Shown here piece after piece: positions 1-8,455 of a DNA stretch of 64,000 nt. Every line of letters starts with the position of its first letter. The first letter of the stretch is position 1. This DNA is from Dyadobacter sediminis (GTDB lineage: Bacteria; Bacteroidota; Bacteroidia; Cytophagales; Spirosomataceae). The position numbers were made by a program, and so were the translations under genes. The notes under the pieces were generated by a model. The model saw nothing but the letters and a program-made list of their open reading frames with translations. It made no database searches and was not told the origin of the DNA. The stretch lies in assembly GCF_005860765.1 (NCBI RefSeq), contig NZ_VCEI01000011.1, forward strand, positions 1,403,819-1,467,818. Reading direction: 5' to 3'.

Positions 1-452
1 CGGTAAGCGCGCGAAAGTGCTTCAAGCGGTGCGAGCCTCGCATCCGGGAAACCGTCGTCCAGATGCAGCCGGGTTCCTGATTTCAGAACAGGTTTGTTTA
101 AATGAGAAGCTGTTTCAAAGCTGAAACCTGCTTTCTTAAGAGCATTTAATGTTTCCGGTCGTTCGTCTATTGGTTTTCTGATTTGTATTTCGGGTAAATG
201 CCGGGCAACAAAAGTACCGTTTCCGACGTGACTTTCCAGCCAGCCCTGCGCCAGCAATTCTTCAAATGCCTGAACAATGATCCTTCTGTGTACCTGCAGG
301 GTTACGGCGAGCTGCCTTGTACTCGGCAGCTTGTAACCCGGCTGCAAAGTGCCGGCACGCACCAGAACAGCAATCTGATTGGCTATCTGCAGGTAAACAG
401 GCAACTTCCCTCCTTTCTCGACAGACAACAACGCAGTAAGTAAATTCACCAT
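1..452 (-). CDS. MocR/PdxR-type regulator (GntR HTH plus aminotransferase fold), 3' part missing
   Basis: Partial gene running off the left edge; about 150 N-terminal residues are visible. They contain a GntR winged helix (GYKLPSTRQLAVTL, then a recognition helix before FEELLAQGWLESHVGNGTFV) and, after a linker, the segment DGFPDARLAP. That segment marks the start of the class I aminotransferase-like domain in MocR regulators. Such proteins bind pyridoxal phosphate and control vitamin B6 or amino-acid genes; PdxR is the best-known member. The ATG at 452 is the first usable start, because the ATG 13 bases upstream is followed at once by a stop. The gene is divergent from a pyridoxamine-phosphate-oxidase-like gene 80 bases away, which is a likely target. 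The effector-binding lysine lies outside the window. Confidence 0.88.
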   Translation of the reverse strand, partial: MVNLLTALLSVEKGGKLPVYLQIANQIAVLVRAGTLQPGYKLPSTRQLAVTLQVHRRIIVQAFEELLAQGWLESHVGNGTFVARHLPEIQIRKPIDERPETLNALKKAGFSFETASHLNKPVLKSGTRLHLDDGFPDARLAPLEALSRAY

Positions 453-476
453 GAATGGACTACATTAAATTTTGAT

Positions 477-500
477 ATTGGATCATTCCGACGTTCCAAT
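477..500. promoter_or_regulatory. Inverted repeat ATTGGA-N12-TCCAAT in divergent intergenic region
   Basis: A perfect 6-base inverted repeat (477-482 and 495-500) sits between the MocR-type gene and its divergent neighbour, just upstream of the TAGTTTTG element at 508-515. Its position suits an operator for the regulator. MocR regulators often use direct repeats, so the assignment is tentative. Confidence 0.3.
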
Positions 501-507
501 TAAAAGC

Positions 508-515
508 TAGTTTTG
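508..515 (+). promoter_or_regulatory. Putative -7 element TAGTTTTG
   Basis: Matches the Bacteroidetes -7 consensus TAnnTTTG, 17 bases upstream of the ATG at 533. No clear -33 TTTG is present at the usual distance, which would suit a promoter needing an activator. Inference from motif only. Confidence 0.35.
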
Positions 516-532
516 CTAAAAAACAACTTACC

Positions 533-1162
533 ATGCAACCAGCTCCATCCCATCTTGTTCCAAGCCGCCTGGCCAAGCGTGCCCGTTATGATGCTGAAAC
601 GATCCATCCCATTCTGGATGAAGCATTATTTTGCACCATCAGCTTTTGCAGCGAAAACAGGCCATTTTCCATTCCGACTTCTTTTGTACGGCATGAAGAC
701 AAAATCTATATTCACGGATCGGTAGGCAGCCATTTCATACGTGAAATTGAAAAGGGGGTTCCTGTTTGCATTACAGTGATGCTCATGGATTCGCTTGTTG
801 TTGCCAAATCTGCATTCAGCCATTCCGTAAATTACCGTTCGGTCATAATTATTTCAAATGCTGAAAAGGTTGAAGACCGGGAACTGAAAACAGCGTCATT
901 TGAATGGCTGACCAATAAGATTGTCCCCGATAGCTGGGATTATTTACGTCCGATAAAAGAATCCGAAATCCGGAAAACGGCTGTTCTGGCATTTTCACTG
1001 GAAGAAGCCTCTGCAAAAACACGTTCAGGAATGCCAAAAGATGAACCGGAAGACCAAATATTGCCGATCTGGTCCGGATTAATCCCTTTGAATAACTCAA
1101 GAATGCCGGCAATTGCAGATGAATCGAGTGAAAATATTCCGCTGCCTAAACATTTGCGCTGA
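533..1162 (+). CDS. Pyridoxamine 5'-phosphate oxidase family (NimA-like FMN split barrel) protein
   Basis: A 209-residue protein of the FMN-binding split-barrel superfamily, closest in pattern to NimA-like 'pyridoxamine 5'-phosphate oxidase family' proteins. Visible marks are the N-terminal RYDAETIHPILDEALFCTISF segment (the first strand and helix), the RPFSIPTSFVRHEDKIYIHGS strand pair that usually lines the flavin site, and VCITVMLMDSLVVA. The C-terminal part (DSWDYLRPIKESEIRKTAVLAF) is also typical of the family. Members reduce small substrates with flavin or bind heme/F420; the substrate here cannot be read from sequence. It is divergent from a MocR regulator, a common pairing, so control by pyridoxal phosphate is likely. 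The ATG at 533 follows a -7-like element. Confidence 0.85.
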   Translation: MQPAPSHLVPSRLAKRARYDAETIHPILDEALFCTISFCSENRPFSIPTSFVRHEDKIYIHGSVGSHFIREIEKGVPVCITVMLMDSLVVAKSAFSHSVNYRSVIIISNAEKVEDRELKTASFEWLTNKIVPDSWDYLRPIKESEIRKTAVLAFSLEEASAKTRSGMPKDEPEDQILPIWSGLIPLNNSRMPAIADESSENIPLPKHLR

Positions 1163-1235
1163 CCCATGCAACTTTTGATTAAATCTGTACATCTTTTCCC
1201 TACTACATGTCCGATTTAATCAAAACTGCAATCCA

Positions 1236-1469
1236 ATGACAGGAAAAGAACTATTTGACCGCTACCAGTCGGCTGCTCTCAGAAACGGACTTGGCTCCCG
1301 CGAATTCCATTACGGAAATATTTTGTTTCAGGCACTTCGCATTGAAGGCGAGGAAAAACTTTTTCAGTTGCTCGAACTTGCAGAAAATACAGGAAAAAAA
1401 ATTGAACTCGGCTATTCTCAATCTGTTGAAAATACGTTTCAGGACCCGGACGTGGCCATTCTGGTATAA
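1236..1469 (+). CDS. Small conserved-looking hypothetical protein (77 aa)
   Basis: A short acidic/basic mixed protein with no signal peptide or membrane segment. The pattern MTGKELFDRYQSAALRNGLGS suggests an N-terminal helix, followed by a second helical stretch (GEEKLFQLLELAENTGKKIEL). It lies between the split-barrel gene and a TPR gene on the same strand, 73 and 99 bases away. I do not recognise a family. It is kept because its amino-acid composition looks like a real soluble protein and it fills its gap in the coding direction of its neighbours. Confidence 0.55.
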   Translation: MTGKELFDRYQSAALRNGLGSREFHYGNILFQALRIEGEEKLFQLLELAENTGKKIELGYSQSVENTFQDPDVAILV

Positions 1470-1568
1470 AATCCCGCAGCCGGAAGACAGGGTTTACAAT
1501 AATTTTGGACAGTAACTAAATAAATGCGTACAAATCATTGTTGAAACTAAAACAATGAAGCGTAAAGA

Positions 1569-2438
1569 ATGGAATTTCTGATTGTACTGGCATTTTTTGG
1601 TTATATCTATTACCTGAAGAACTACGCAGACCTTCGAACCAAAACGGAAAAAGAACAGGCAGCGCTGCAGGAAGGCATTGCACTTTATGAAAGCGGAAAG
1701 CTGCATGCGGCTTTTGCTTATTTTGATCAGCGTATAAAGTCGAGGCCGGCTTCATGTGCGGCTTATTTGTACAGGGCACTTTGTTACAAAGATCAGGGAA
1801 ATGCGGAAGCTGCATTCAGGGATCTGCAAACGGGAATGAGCTACGACGATTCGCTTTATACGCTGCATCTGGAAACAGGCAAATTGTACTATGAAAAAGG
1901 TGAATATGATCACGCCTTGGCTTCCTTTGACAAAGCCGTGTTACATGCCGGAAACCTCGCCCCGGAAACCTATCGCTGGCGTGGACTGACATATCAGAAA
2001 CTGAACCGCCATGCAGAAGCGGAGAGTGACTTTGATCAGGAACAGCAGATTATTAACGATAAAAAGAAGCAAATTTTCACATCCGGCACCGTTAGCGATC
2101 CGTTTCTGAACCGCAGGTTTCTGGTAAATATGATACTGATTATTTTTACGAGTGCCCTGCTGATTGCAGTGATAAAACAGGCTGAAAGCATTCACCTGCC
2201 TTATATGGTGGCTGTTTTTTCTGCCATTTGCATTGGATTTGTGGAACCCCGCAAAGGCTGGCTGCTGGCTGTCTTGCAATCCCTGTTCCTGGTTTCAGGC
2301 TACTTTTTATTTACCCAGCTGCCCGAAAGCGGCGGCAGACAGGAAGTGGAAAATTTTAGTCTTTACGGTTCCGTTATCCTGACATTCGCCGCAAGTTTTC
2401 TAGGATCGTTTCTGAAACGGGCGATCAATACGGAGTAA
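1569..2438 (+). CDS. Membrane-anchored tetratricopeptide repeat protein
   Basis: A 289-residue protein with an N-terminal hydrophobic segment (residues 1-16), about four TPR-like helix pairs (residues 30-165) and four predicted C-terminal membrane segments (about 182-200, 207-223, 228-247 and 262-285). TPR signatures include GIALYESGKLHAAFAYFDQ, YLYRALCYKDQGNAEAAFRD and TGKLYYEKGEYDHALASFDKAV. TPRs mediate protein-protein contacts, so this is probably a scaffold held at the inner membrane with the repeats facing the cytoplasm or periplasm. The partner is unknown. It is 99 bases downstream of a small hypothetical gene. Confidence 0.75.
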   Translation: MEFLIVLAFFGYIYYLKNYADLRTKTEKEQAALQEGIALYESGKLHAAFAYFDQRIKSRPASCAAYLYRALCYKDQGNAEAAFRDLQTGMSYDDSLYTLHLETGKLYYEKGEYDHALASFDKAVLHAGNLAPETYRWRGLTYQKLNRHAEAESDFDQEQQIINDKKKQIFTSGTVSDPFLNRRFLVNMILIIFTSALLIAVIKQAESIHLPYMVAVFSAICIGFVEPRKGWLLAVLQSLFLVSGYFLFTQLPESGGRQEVENFSLYGSVILTFAASFLGSFLKRAINTE

Positions 2439-2545
2439 GCAGGCTTTAAGCCCTGTAATCCATTGTTTTCGGAATTTTGGTAATTGTATTCCAAAAATGA
2501 AGCAGTTTTTTGCAAATTGCTTTTTTTACCTAAAAACAGACCTGC

Positions 2546-2815
2546 ATGCCACAAGATATCAATGCCCGAATTAAAGAATTACAGGAAAAAATACTTTCCA
2601 AAAGGCAGCAAATTGACTTTGAAAGGTTAAATCTGGCCAATGCCGCTCAGCTTTCGGATGAAAACAGAGAAAATCCGGATAGTATGGAAGAAGCCAAAAA
2701 CTTTAATGACCCGATTGAAAATGCCGTGGACAAAGGTGAAGTAAAATCACTGGATAAATCTGAAAAGGAACTTGATGAACTGATCAATGAACTAAACACG
2801 CTTAGAAAGAGCTGA
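2546..2815 (+). CDS. Small coiled-coil hypothetical protein (89 aa)
   Basis: A highly charged 89-residue protein with two heptad-like stretches, NARIKELQEKILSKRQQI at the start and KSEKELDELINELNTLRK at the end. A more flexible acidic middle joins them. It has no export signal. It probably folds as a helical hairpin or oligomerises; the function is unknown. The final 14 bases overlap the end of the convergent gene on the other strand. Confidence 0.6.
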   Translation: MPQDINARIKELQEKILSKRQQIDFERLNLANAAQLSDENRENPDSMEEAKNFNDPIENAVDKGEVKSLDKSEKELDELINELNTLRKS

Positions 2816-3113
2816 TCTGATCTTTCGGATCTTCCGTTAAGGATGTCAGGTCATTTTCGAGCATGCTCTTGGTTCGGACCAGCTGCGAAAGCAGTTCGTT
2901 CCACTTGTTTTCCTGCTTAAGAAACGGATCATAATTGACATGCAGCTTGCCGACTACATTGAAAAGATTATTGGATTTTTCCCTTACTGCAGATACAAGT
3001 CCAAGCACATTGAACACGTCAAGAATTTTACTGGCGGTCTGATACGGATAGTTCTCCGTGGTACAAAAAACAAGAGCTCCGTCTTTATAATGGCATTCAA
3101 TGTGCTTTTTCAT
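2802..3113 (-). CDS. Hypothetical protein (103 aa)
   Basis: A 103-residue soluble protein. The N-terminal half has alternating strand-like and helical stretches (HIECHYKDGALVFCTTENYPYQTASKILDVFNVLG in outline) and the C-terminal half is helical (KWNELLSQLVRTKSMLENDL). No family is recognised. It converges on the small coiled-coil gene with a 14-base tail-to-tail overlap, typical of compact genomes. It is judged coding because of balanced composition and a clean ATG start; the opposite-strand reading frame there is less protein-like. Confidence 0.5.
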   Translation of the reverse strand: MKKHIECHYKDGALVFCTTENYPYQTASKILDVFNVLGLVSAVREKSNNLFNVVGKLHVNYDPFLKQENKWNELLSQLVRTKSMLENDLTSLTEDPKDQISSF

Positions 3114-3501
3114 GGCTTTAATGTGCTATTTCTGTATCAATTACAAAATATCATACCAATTTTTAACGTCCGGGCATTTTAAGGCTGATATAGAGTAAAT
3201 CGGTTCAAAAACGGGGTAAACAGCTGTATTTTTGAGATAATTAAAACTTCTACTTCCACAGTTGTAGAACTAAACGTATAGCCAGCTGCTTCTCCTGTGA
3301 AGGAACAGGGCATTTATCCCGTTTAAACTGAAAAGCTTGTGGAAACCCGTATCATTCCGGCTTCGGATTACGGTATTTACTGAACGGTTGATTATCAAGG
3401 CTTTGAAGAAACCTTTTTATGTAATTTTACAGCCGTTCTGAACAGGATTACCGAACTCCTGCAACTCAGGACGCTGCAACATAAAAGTTTAAACATAAGC
3501 C
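3114..3501. other. 388-base gap with a possible decayed reading frame
   Basis: No intact gene. On the plus strand, one frame from about 3282 to 3495 reads like protein (for example ETRIIPASDYGIY, stop, TVDYQGFEETFLCNFTAVLNRITELL) but carries stops at 3324 and 3378. It may be the remnant of a lost gene or the inactivated end of one. The last ten bases before the cytochrome gene are AT-rich. No promoter could be fixed. Confidence 0.3.
3282..3495 (+). pseudogene. Possible gene remnant interrupted by two stops
   Basis: The frame starting at 3282 gives two protein-like blocks separated by TAA (3324-3326) and TGA (3378-3380). The second block contains VDYQGFEETFLCNFTAVLNR followed by ITELLQLRTLQHKSLN, a plausible amphipathic helix. 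No start codon is obvious and no family is recognised. It could equally be chance. Confidence 0.22.
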
Positions 3502-4377
3502 ATGAAAAAAATTTTTAAATGGGCCGGTATCGCACTGGGCACAGTAGTTCTGCTGTTACTGATCGGGTATACAGTCATTGCAATGCGTGTTAAAGCACGG
3601 ATCGGGAAGAATTATTCCTTTGCAAAAGAAGAAATCCTTTTCTCCAGAGACAGTTCAACATTGGCGCGCGGCAAGCATCTTGTCGCCATCAAAGGCTGTC
3701 AGGATTGTCATGGAAATGATCTTGGAGGAAAAGTAATGAACGACGACGGCGCCATAGGAAGACTTGTAGCCAGCAATCTTACAAAAGGAAGCGGCGGATT
3801 GCCGCAGGATTACAGCACTGCCGACTGGCTTGCTGCCTTGCGCCACGGCGTAAACCACAACGGGCAACCGCTCATTTTTATGCCTTCGCATGAAACCACG
3901 CTGCTTTCCGAACAGGATATGTCGGCATTGATCGCCTATTGCGAACAAGTTCCAAACGTGGACCGTACGCTGCCGGCCAACGATCTCGGACCCATTGCCA
4001 TTGTTATGAGCCATTTTGACAAAATGCCATTATTGTCTGTTGAGAAAATAGACCATAACAAACCAATGATTGCAAAAGCAGATACCGTAACCGGCGCTGC
4101 ACAGGGAAAATACCTTGCGGTTTCCTGTACGGGCTGCCATCGTACCAACCTGAAAGGCGGCGAGCCGCTGGCGCCGGGATTCCCTCCCGTTCCCGATATT
4201 ACAAGTTCCGGGCATGTAGGCAAATGGTCGGAAAAGGATTTTCTGACAACGCTTACGACGGGGAAAACGCCGGAAGGCCACATTCTGAAAAACGAAGATA
4301 TGCCCTGGAAAATGACCGCTCAATATACAAAACCGGAACTGCAGTCACTTTACCGGTACCTGAGTTCCATTCAGTAA
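3502..4377 (+). CDS. Membrane-anchored diheme cytochrome c
   Basis: A 291-residue protein with an N-terminal membrane anchor (residues 8-28, not cleaved by any obvious site) and two c-type heme motifs, CQDCH at residues 66-70 and CTGCH at 208-212. The spacing gives two cytochrome c domains of about 130 residues each. Possible sixth ligands are Met126 (FMPSH) and a methionine in EDMPWKM. It should sit in the inner membrane facing the periplasm and pass electrons between a dehydrogenase and a terminal oxidase. Similar diheme proteins act as subunits of alcohol or sugar dehydrogenases. No dehydrogenase subunit is adjacent, so its partner is unknown. Confidence 0.9.
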   Translation: MKKIFKWAGIALGTVVLLLLIGYTVIAMRVKARIGKNYSFAKEEILFSRDSSTLARGKHLVAIKGCQDCHGNDLGGKVMNDDGAIGRLVASNLTKGSGGLPQDYSTADWLAALRHGVNHNGQPLIFMPSHETTLLSEQDMSALIAYCEQVPNVDRTLPANDLGPIAIVMSHFDKMPLLSVEKIDHNKPMIAKADTVTGAAQGKYLAVSCTGCHRTNLKGGEPLAPGFPPVPDITSSGHVGKWSEKDFLTTLTTGKTPEGHILKNEDMPWKMTAQYTKPELQSLYRYLSSIQ

Positions 4378-4385
4378 ATGCGAAG

Positions 4386-4435
4386 GCCACTGCGGGATTT
4401 TTCAATTCATCTGCAGTGGCTTTTATAAAATTTTG
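4386..4435 (+). terminator. Terminator after the cytochrome c gene
   Basis: GCCACTGC (4386-4393) pairs with GCAGTGGC (4423-4430), followed by TTTTAT. It lies between convergent genes 8 bases after the cytochrome stop. The loop is long (29 bases), so efficiency is uncertain. Confidence 0.5.
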
Positions 4436-4438
4436 AAA

Positions 4439-5278
4439 TCAGGAATTTGCGGTTGCAATCGGCCGGTCATTTCTGGACCATTCGCTCCACGATCCTACAT
4501 ACAGGCCCGCGCCTGAAAATCCTGCTTCTTCAAGCGCCAGCAAAGTATGGCATGCCGTTACACCCGAGCCGCAGTGAACAATTACATTTTCAGGATTTCT
4601 TCCGGCTATTGCACTGCTGTATCTTTCAGCCAGTTTTTCTGCTGAACGGAACGTTCCGTCCGCTTCCAGATTGGACATGAACGGAATATTGACTGCCCCC
4701 GGAATGTGGCCTGCAACCAGATCGATCGGTTCACTTTCACCCAGATAACGATAATTTTCGCGTACATCAATAACCAGAAATTCAGGGTTTGAAGCGGCCT
4801 GCGCAACGAAATCGGCATGGACAATCGGCCAAATCCATTCTGTTACCGGATAATCATTGGCTGCCTGCGTCTCCGTAATTTGCTGCGTTACAGTAAATCC
4901 TGCACTGACCAGAGCATCCAGCCCGCCACTTACAACATATGCTTTTTCATGTCCGGCGGCTTTCAGCATCCACCAGAAACGGGCGGCTGCGTTTGCACCT
5001 TTTTTATCATCGTATGCAATGACCGTTTTTTCCGGTGAAATTCCCAGTCTGCCCAGCAATTTCCCGAATGCTGCAGGCTCAGGCAAAGGATGTCTTCCGC
5101 CATTTGCCGGATTGTCTGTCTTTTGTGAAAGGTCCGTTTCGAGATCAGCAAACAACGCATTTTCCAGATGTCCGGCACTGTAACGGTCATAAGCATCGGC
5201 GCCGCCTCTTGCATCCACAATAACAATAGCTTTATTTTCCTGTAAATCCCTGAGCTGGTGTGCAGAAATAATGTTCAT
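4439..5278 (-). CDS. sseA: 3-mercaptopyruvate sulfurtransferase (two rhodanese domains)
   Basis: A 279-residue tandem rhodanese protein. The C-terminal active loop reads CGSGVTA with the catalytic Cys at residue 236. This loop is characteristic of 3-mercaptopyruvate sulfurtransferases, whereas thiosulfate rhodaneses have CRKGVTA. The N-terminal domain (residues 10-130) has lost its cysteine (AYDDKKG at 89-94), which is normal for the inactive regulatory domain. The enzyme moves sulfur from mercaptopyruvate to cyanide, thiols or thioredoxin, giving pyruvate. It has no signal peptide and acts in the cytoplasm. It is monocistronic and converges on the cytochrome c gene. Confidence 0.9.
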   Translation of the reverse strand: MNIISAHQLRDLQENKAIVIVDARGGADAYDRYSAGHLENALFADLETDLSQKTDNPANGGRHPLPEPAAFGKLLGRLGISPEKTVIAYDDKKGANAAARFWWMLKAAGHEKAYVVSGGLDALVSAGFTVTQQITETQAANDYPVTEWIWPIVHADFVAQAASNPEFLVIDVRENYRYLGESEPIDLVAGHIPGAVNIPFMSNLEADGTFRSAEKLAERYSSAIAGRNPENVIVHCGSGVTACHTLLALEEAGFSGAGLYVGSWSEWSRNDRPIATANS

Positions 5279-5490
5279 ACGGGCAATGTATTTTGGTTCA
5301 ACGTAAAATTATCAATCGCGGCATCAAACTTCCGAATATTTCATATAAATGACATTTATCAAAAGCAACTTGGGCTGGTTTTCTTTCTGTCTGAAATGCC
5401 GGATAGCACAAATAATCATTTTCTGATGTGTATTCATACTTTTTGTTAACCAATCCTTGATAAATTAGCATCTCAGAATGTACCGAATTT

Positions 5491-6300
5491 ATGTCAACCG
5501 ATATTTCTACTGCATTTCTTTCCGCCGATCTCGAACAGCTTCCTGCCCTGCAGCCGCCGGATTGGGGCAATCTGATTCCGCGGTTCAGCTATTTTATAGA
5601 ATCCCCGTTTTGTGAGCCTTTGAAAATTACGGAAAACGGGCAACTGGCGGCGATTGGAAGCAGCATTATGCATGCGGAAACCGTGTGGCTGGCCTGCATT
5701 GTCGTTCATCCGGAGCATCGGAACAAAGGTTTGGGAAACCGGATTACGTCAGCGCTGATCGGGAATATTGACCGGAATATTTACAAATCCATTTATCTGG
5801 ACGCGACTGAATTCGGCTTTCCGGTCTACAAAAAGCTCGGTTTTGAAGTAGAAACAGAATACATCCACCTGCACAGGGAAAAAGAAGCGCCCGGCTTTCC
5901 TATATCCGAATGCATTGTGCCCTTTGATGAAAAATACCGGCAACAGATTTTTGAAACAGACGAGTTCGTTTCAGGGGAAAAACGGAGCGGCGTACTTGGC
6001 GGTTTCCTGACCAATGCCCGCATGTATGTTTCCGGTTCGGAAGTGCAGGGATTTTACATTCACGACTGGGGCGACGGGCCGGTGATTGCGAAAAGCCCGA
6101 CGGCCGGAACGGAACTGCTCAAACTGCGCATGCAGCAGTTTGATACGGCCGTTGTTCCCGCAGAAAGCCGTACAGCATCCGATTTTCTGAAAGCCAACGG
6201 CTATAAAATATACAAGACTTCCAGACGCATGTATCTCGGCAACAAAACAGAATGGAAAAGCAATCTCGTTTTCAACTGGATCAGCGGCCAATTAGGTTAA
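5491..6300 (+). CDS. GNAT acetyltransferase with a second C-terminal GNAT-like domain
   Basis: A 269-residue protein. The N-terminal GNAT domain (residues 20-135) has the acetyl-CoA pyrophosphate loop RNKGLG at 77-82 preceded by the strand VWLACIVVHPEH, then GFPVYKKLGFEVE, the usual last helix and strand. Residues 140-262 form a second compact domain of the type that follows YitH/HolE-like GNAT proteins (PTAGTELLKLRM, ESRTASDFLKANGYK and so on). The substrate is unknown; relatives acetylate small amines. It stands alone, divergent from the sulfurtransferase gene. Confidence 0.82.
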   Translation: MSTDISTAFLSADLEQLPALQPPDWGNLIPRFSYFIESPFCEPLKITENGQLAAIGSSIMHAETVWLACIVVHPEHRNKGLGNRITSALIGNIDRNIYKSIYLDATEFGFPVYKKLGFEVETEYIHLHREKEAPGFPISECIVPFDEKYRQQIFETDEFVSGEKRSGVLGGFLTNARMYVSGSEVQGFYIHDWGDGPVIAKSPTAGTELLKLRMQQFDTAVVPAESRTASDFLKANGYKIYKTSRRMYLGNKTEWKSNLVFNWISGQLG

Positions 6301-6310
6301 GAGAGATCGC

Positions 6311-7060
6311 TTACCTTAAATTCAGTTCGCTGATTTTTGAAAATTCGGTATGCGGCGCCATGGCCTTTATAATGCCTTTTCTATCGACCAATATGAAAAA
6401 CGGTGTTTCACTGATTTTATAACGATGGTTGAATCCGTACGATTCCGGAACGGGAACAAAGCCGCAATTCCGTTTCGGGATTGCTTCAAGACATTCTTCT
6501 TCGGTATTTAATGTAGTTCCAAGAGAAATGATTTCAACTCCTTTTCTGCGGTTTTCCTCCATAAATTCCGAAATCACTTTGGTACTTGCCTGCGTGTAAA
6601 GCGGTTTTTCATATTTTACCCAGAAACCCAGCAGAATGTATTTGCCCCGGAGCTTTTCCGAATTGTATTCCTTCCCGTCAAGGCCCGTCATGACGAACGG
6701 CGGCAACGGCTCTCCTACTTCCGGCATCAGATCCGGATTCTGCATCACGGCACCGTTACTTTGTATCAGCAGCTGACTTTTTTTGATCAGTTCAAAGGAC
6801 GACGGCTTTCCGTATTTATCAAAAACGGGCTGTGTTTTATACGTGCCCGGATTTTTTCTGAGGATTTCGTTATAGGCTTCATAGCTGATTTTTCGGCCCG
6901 TTGCATGATCAATGATCGGCGTTTCGCGGTTCATTGCAAACTGCTGGCTTACCTTTCCGTTGTATCGTGTGACCTTCGGTTCCTGCGTCTGGGCGCATAC
7001 GTTGTCGGAAAAAAGCAGGCAAAATGGCAGGATAAAAATCAAGGTTCTGCTGAAATTCAT
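6311..7060 (-). CDS. Exported TlpA/thioredoxin-fold protein lacking the CxxC motif
   Basis: A 249-residue protein with a Sec signal (residues 1-24, ending VCA-Q). A thioredoxin-like fold spans about residues 114-245: PEVGEPLPPFVMTGLDGKEY, then LRGKYILLGFWVKYEKP. In TlpA and ResA relatives the latter position reads FWATWCxxC. Here it is WVKYEKP (147-153), so the redox cysteine pair is absent. The cis-proline region (ISETPFFILVDRKG) is kept. Cys residues in the later KRNCGFV segment do not restore CxxC. It is likely a non-redox periplasmic thioredoxin-fold protein. Ten bases separate it from the convergent acetyltransferase. Confidence 0.75.
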   Translation of the reverse strand: MNFSRTLIFILPFCLLFSDNVCAQTQEPKVTRYNGKVSQQFAMNRETPIIDHATGRKISYEAYNEILRKNPGTYKTQPVFDKYGKPSSFELIKKSQLLIQSNGAVMQNPDLMPEVGEPLPPFVMTGLDGKEYNSEKLRGKYILLGFWVKYEKPLYTQASTKVISEFMEENRRKGVEIISLGTTLNTEEECLEAIPKRNCGFVPVPESYGFNHRYKISETPFFILVDRKGIIKAMAPHTEFSKISELNLR

Positions 7061-7198
7061 CTTGAAAAATGATGTAGGAAATTAACTGTTATAATGGGTA
7101 AAAAGACCGTTTTTACAGCACTAAAAATGTGCGTCCGGTGTTAATATAACTACTAATCCTGCCTGATATTTTAAGCCAAAACAACTTAATATTTATTT

Positions 7199-8455
7199 AT
7201 GTTTGAACGGATTCGAGAGAAGCTGGAAATATTGGCTGATGCCGCAAAATATGACGTTTCATGTTCATCAAGTGGAAGCAACCGGAAAAATACCAACAAA
7301 GGTCTGGGCGACAGCGAGGGCAGCGGAATCTGTCATTCGTACACCGAAGACGGCCGTTGCGTTTCACTGCTGAAAATTCTTTTAACCAATCATTGTATTT
7401 ACGACTGTGCGTTTTGTGTTTCGCGCAAGAGCAATGATATCAAGCGTGCTGCCTTTACGGTGGAGGAAGTTGTGGAACTCACCATGAACTTCTACCGCAG
7501 AAATTACATTGAAGGCCTTTTCCTGAGTTCGGGTATTTTCAAGAATGCCGATTATACGATGGAGCGGCTTGTCAGGATCGTTAAAAAACTGCGTATTGAA
7601 GAACGGTTCAATGGGTATATACACTTGAAAACCATTCCCGGAGCCAGTGAAGAACTGCTTAAGGAAGCCGGCCTTTATGCCGACAGAATGAGTATCAACC
7701 TTGAAATGCCGACGGAATCCGGACTAAAATTGCTGGCTCCTGAAAAGTCGCATGAAGATGTTAAAAAGCCGCTTGACTTTATTCAGAAGAACATTGTCCA
7801 GCTGAAAGACGAAAAATCACTGATCAAATCAGCGCCGAAGTTTGTTCCGGCCGGTCAGAGTACGCAAATGGTGATTGGCGCTACGCCGGAAACGGACAAG
7901 GAAATCATGCATACGGCAAGTAATTTCTACAAGGACTTTTCGCTTAAAAGAGTTTACTATTCCGGCTATATTCCGATCAGTACCGATACAAGGCTGCCGA
8001 TAATCGGTTCACAGCCGCCGCTGATCCGGGAAAACCGTTTGTATCAAACCGACTGGCTGATGCGTTTTTACGGCTTCGACGTGCAGGAAATCCTGAACGA
8101 TGCCAATCCGAACCTTGATATCGATATAGACCCGAAATTAAGCTGGGCTTTACGGAACCTCGACCAGTTTCCTGTGGATGTGAACACGGCTGATTACAAA
8201 ATGATACTGCGCGTTCCGGGAATCGGTGTTGGTTCGGCAAAAAAAATCGTCCAGGCCAGAAAGTTCGGGCGTCTGCATCAGGACCAGCTGAAGAAGATCG
8301 GGATCGCCTTTAAAAAGGCAAGGCATTTTATCCGTTATGCGGACAGCCCTTTGCAGTTACGGGATTTTGAAGCAAGCCATCTCAAAGGCGTTATTCTTTC
8401 GGAAAGTACCAGCAAATATCTCAAAACTCCCCAGAACCAGCTTTCTCTGTTCTAA
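7199..8455 (+). CDS. Radical SAM protein of the putative DNA modification/repair family
   Basis: A 418-residue radical SAM enzyme. The iron-sulfur motif CIYDCAFC lies at residues 66-73 and is followed by a TIM-barrel-like region. A helix-hairpin-helix stretch near residues 323-350 (VNTADYKMILRVPGIGVGSAKKI) suggests DNA binding. The arrangement matches the family annotated as 'putative DNA modification/repair radical SAM protein'. A conserved N-terminal block (residues 17-55) precedes the cluster. Its chemistry is not established; DNA repair is inferred from the HhH and from its constant partner gene, which begins directly after its stop codon (TAAATG). It is divergent from the TlpA-like gene. 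Confidence 0.88.
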   Translation: MFERIREKLEILADAAKYDVSCSSSGSNRKNTNKGLGDSEGSGICHSYTEDGRCVSLLKILLTNHCIYDCAFCVSRKSNDIKRAAFTVEEVVELTMNFYRRNYIEGLFLSSGIFKNADYTMERLVRIVKKLRIEERFNGYIHLKTIPGASEELLKEAGLYADRMSINLEMPTESGLKLLAPEKSHEDVKKPLDFIQKNIVQLKDEKSLIKSAPKFVPAGQSTQMVIGATPETDKEIMHTASNFYKDFSLKRVYYSGYIPISTDTRLPIIGSQPPLIRENRLYQTDWLMRFYGFDVQEILNDANPNLDIDIDPKLSWALRNLDQFPVDVNTADYKMILRVPGIGVGSAKKIVQARKFGRLHQDQLKKIGIAFKKARHFIRYADSPLQLRDFEASHLKGVILSESTSKYLKTPQNQLSLF

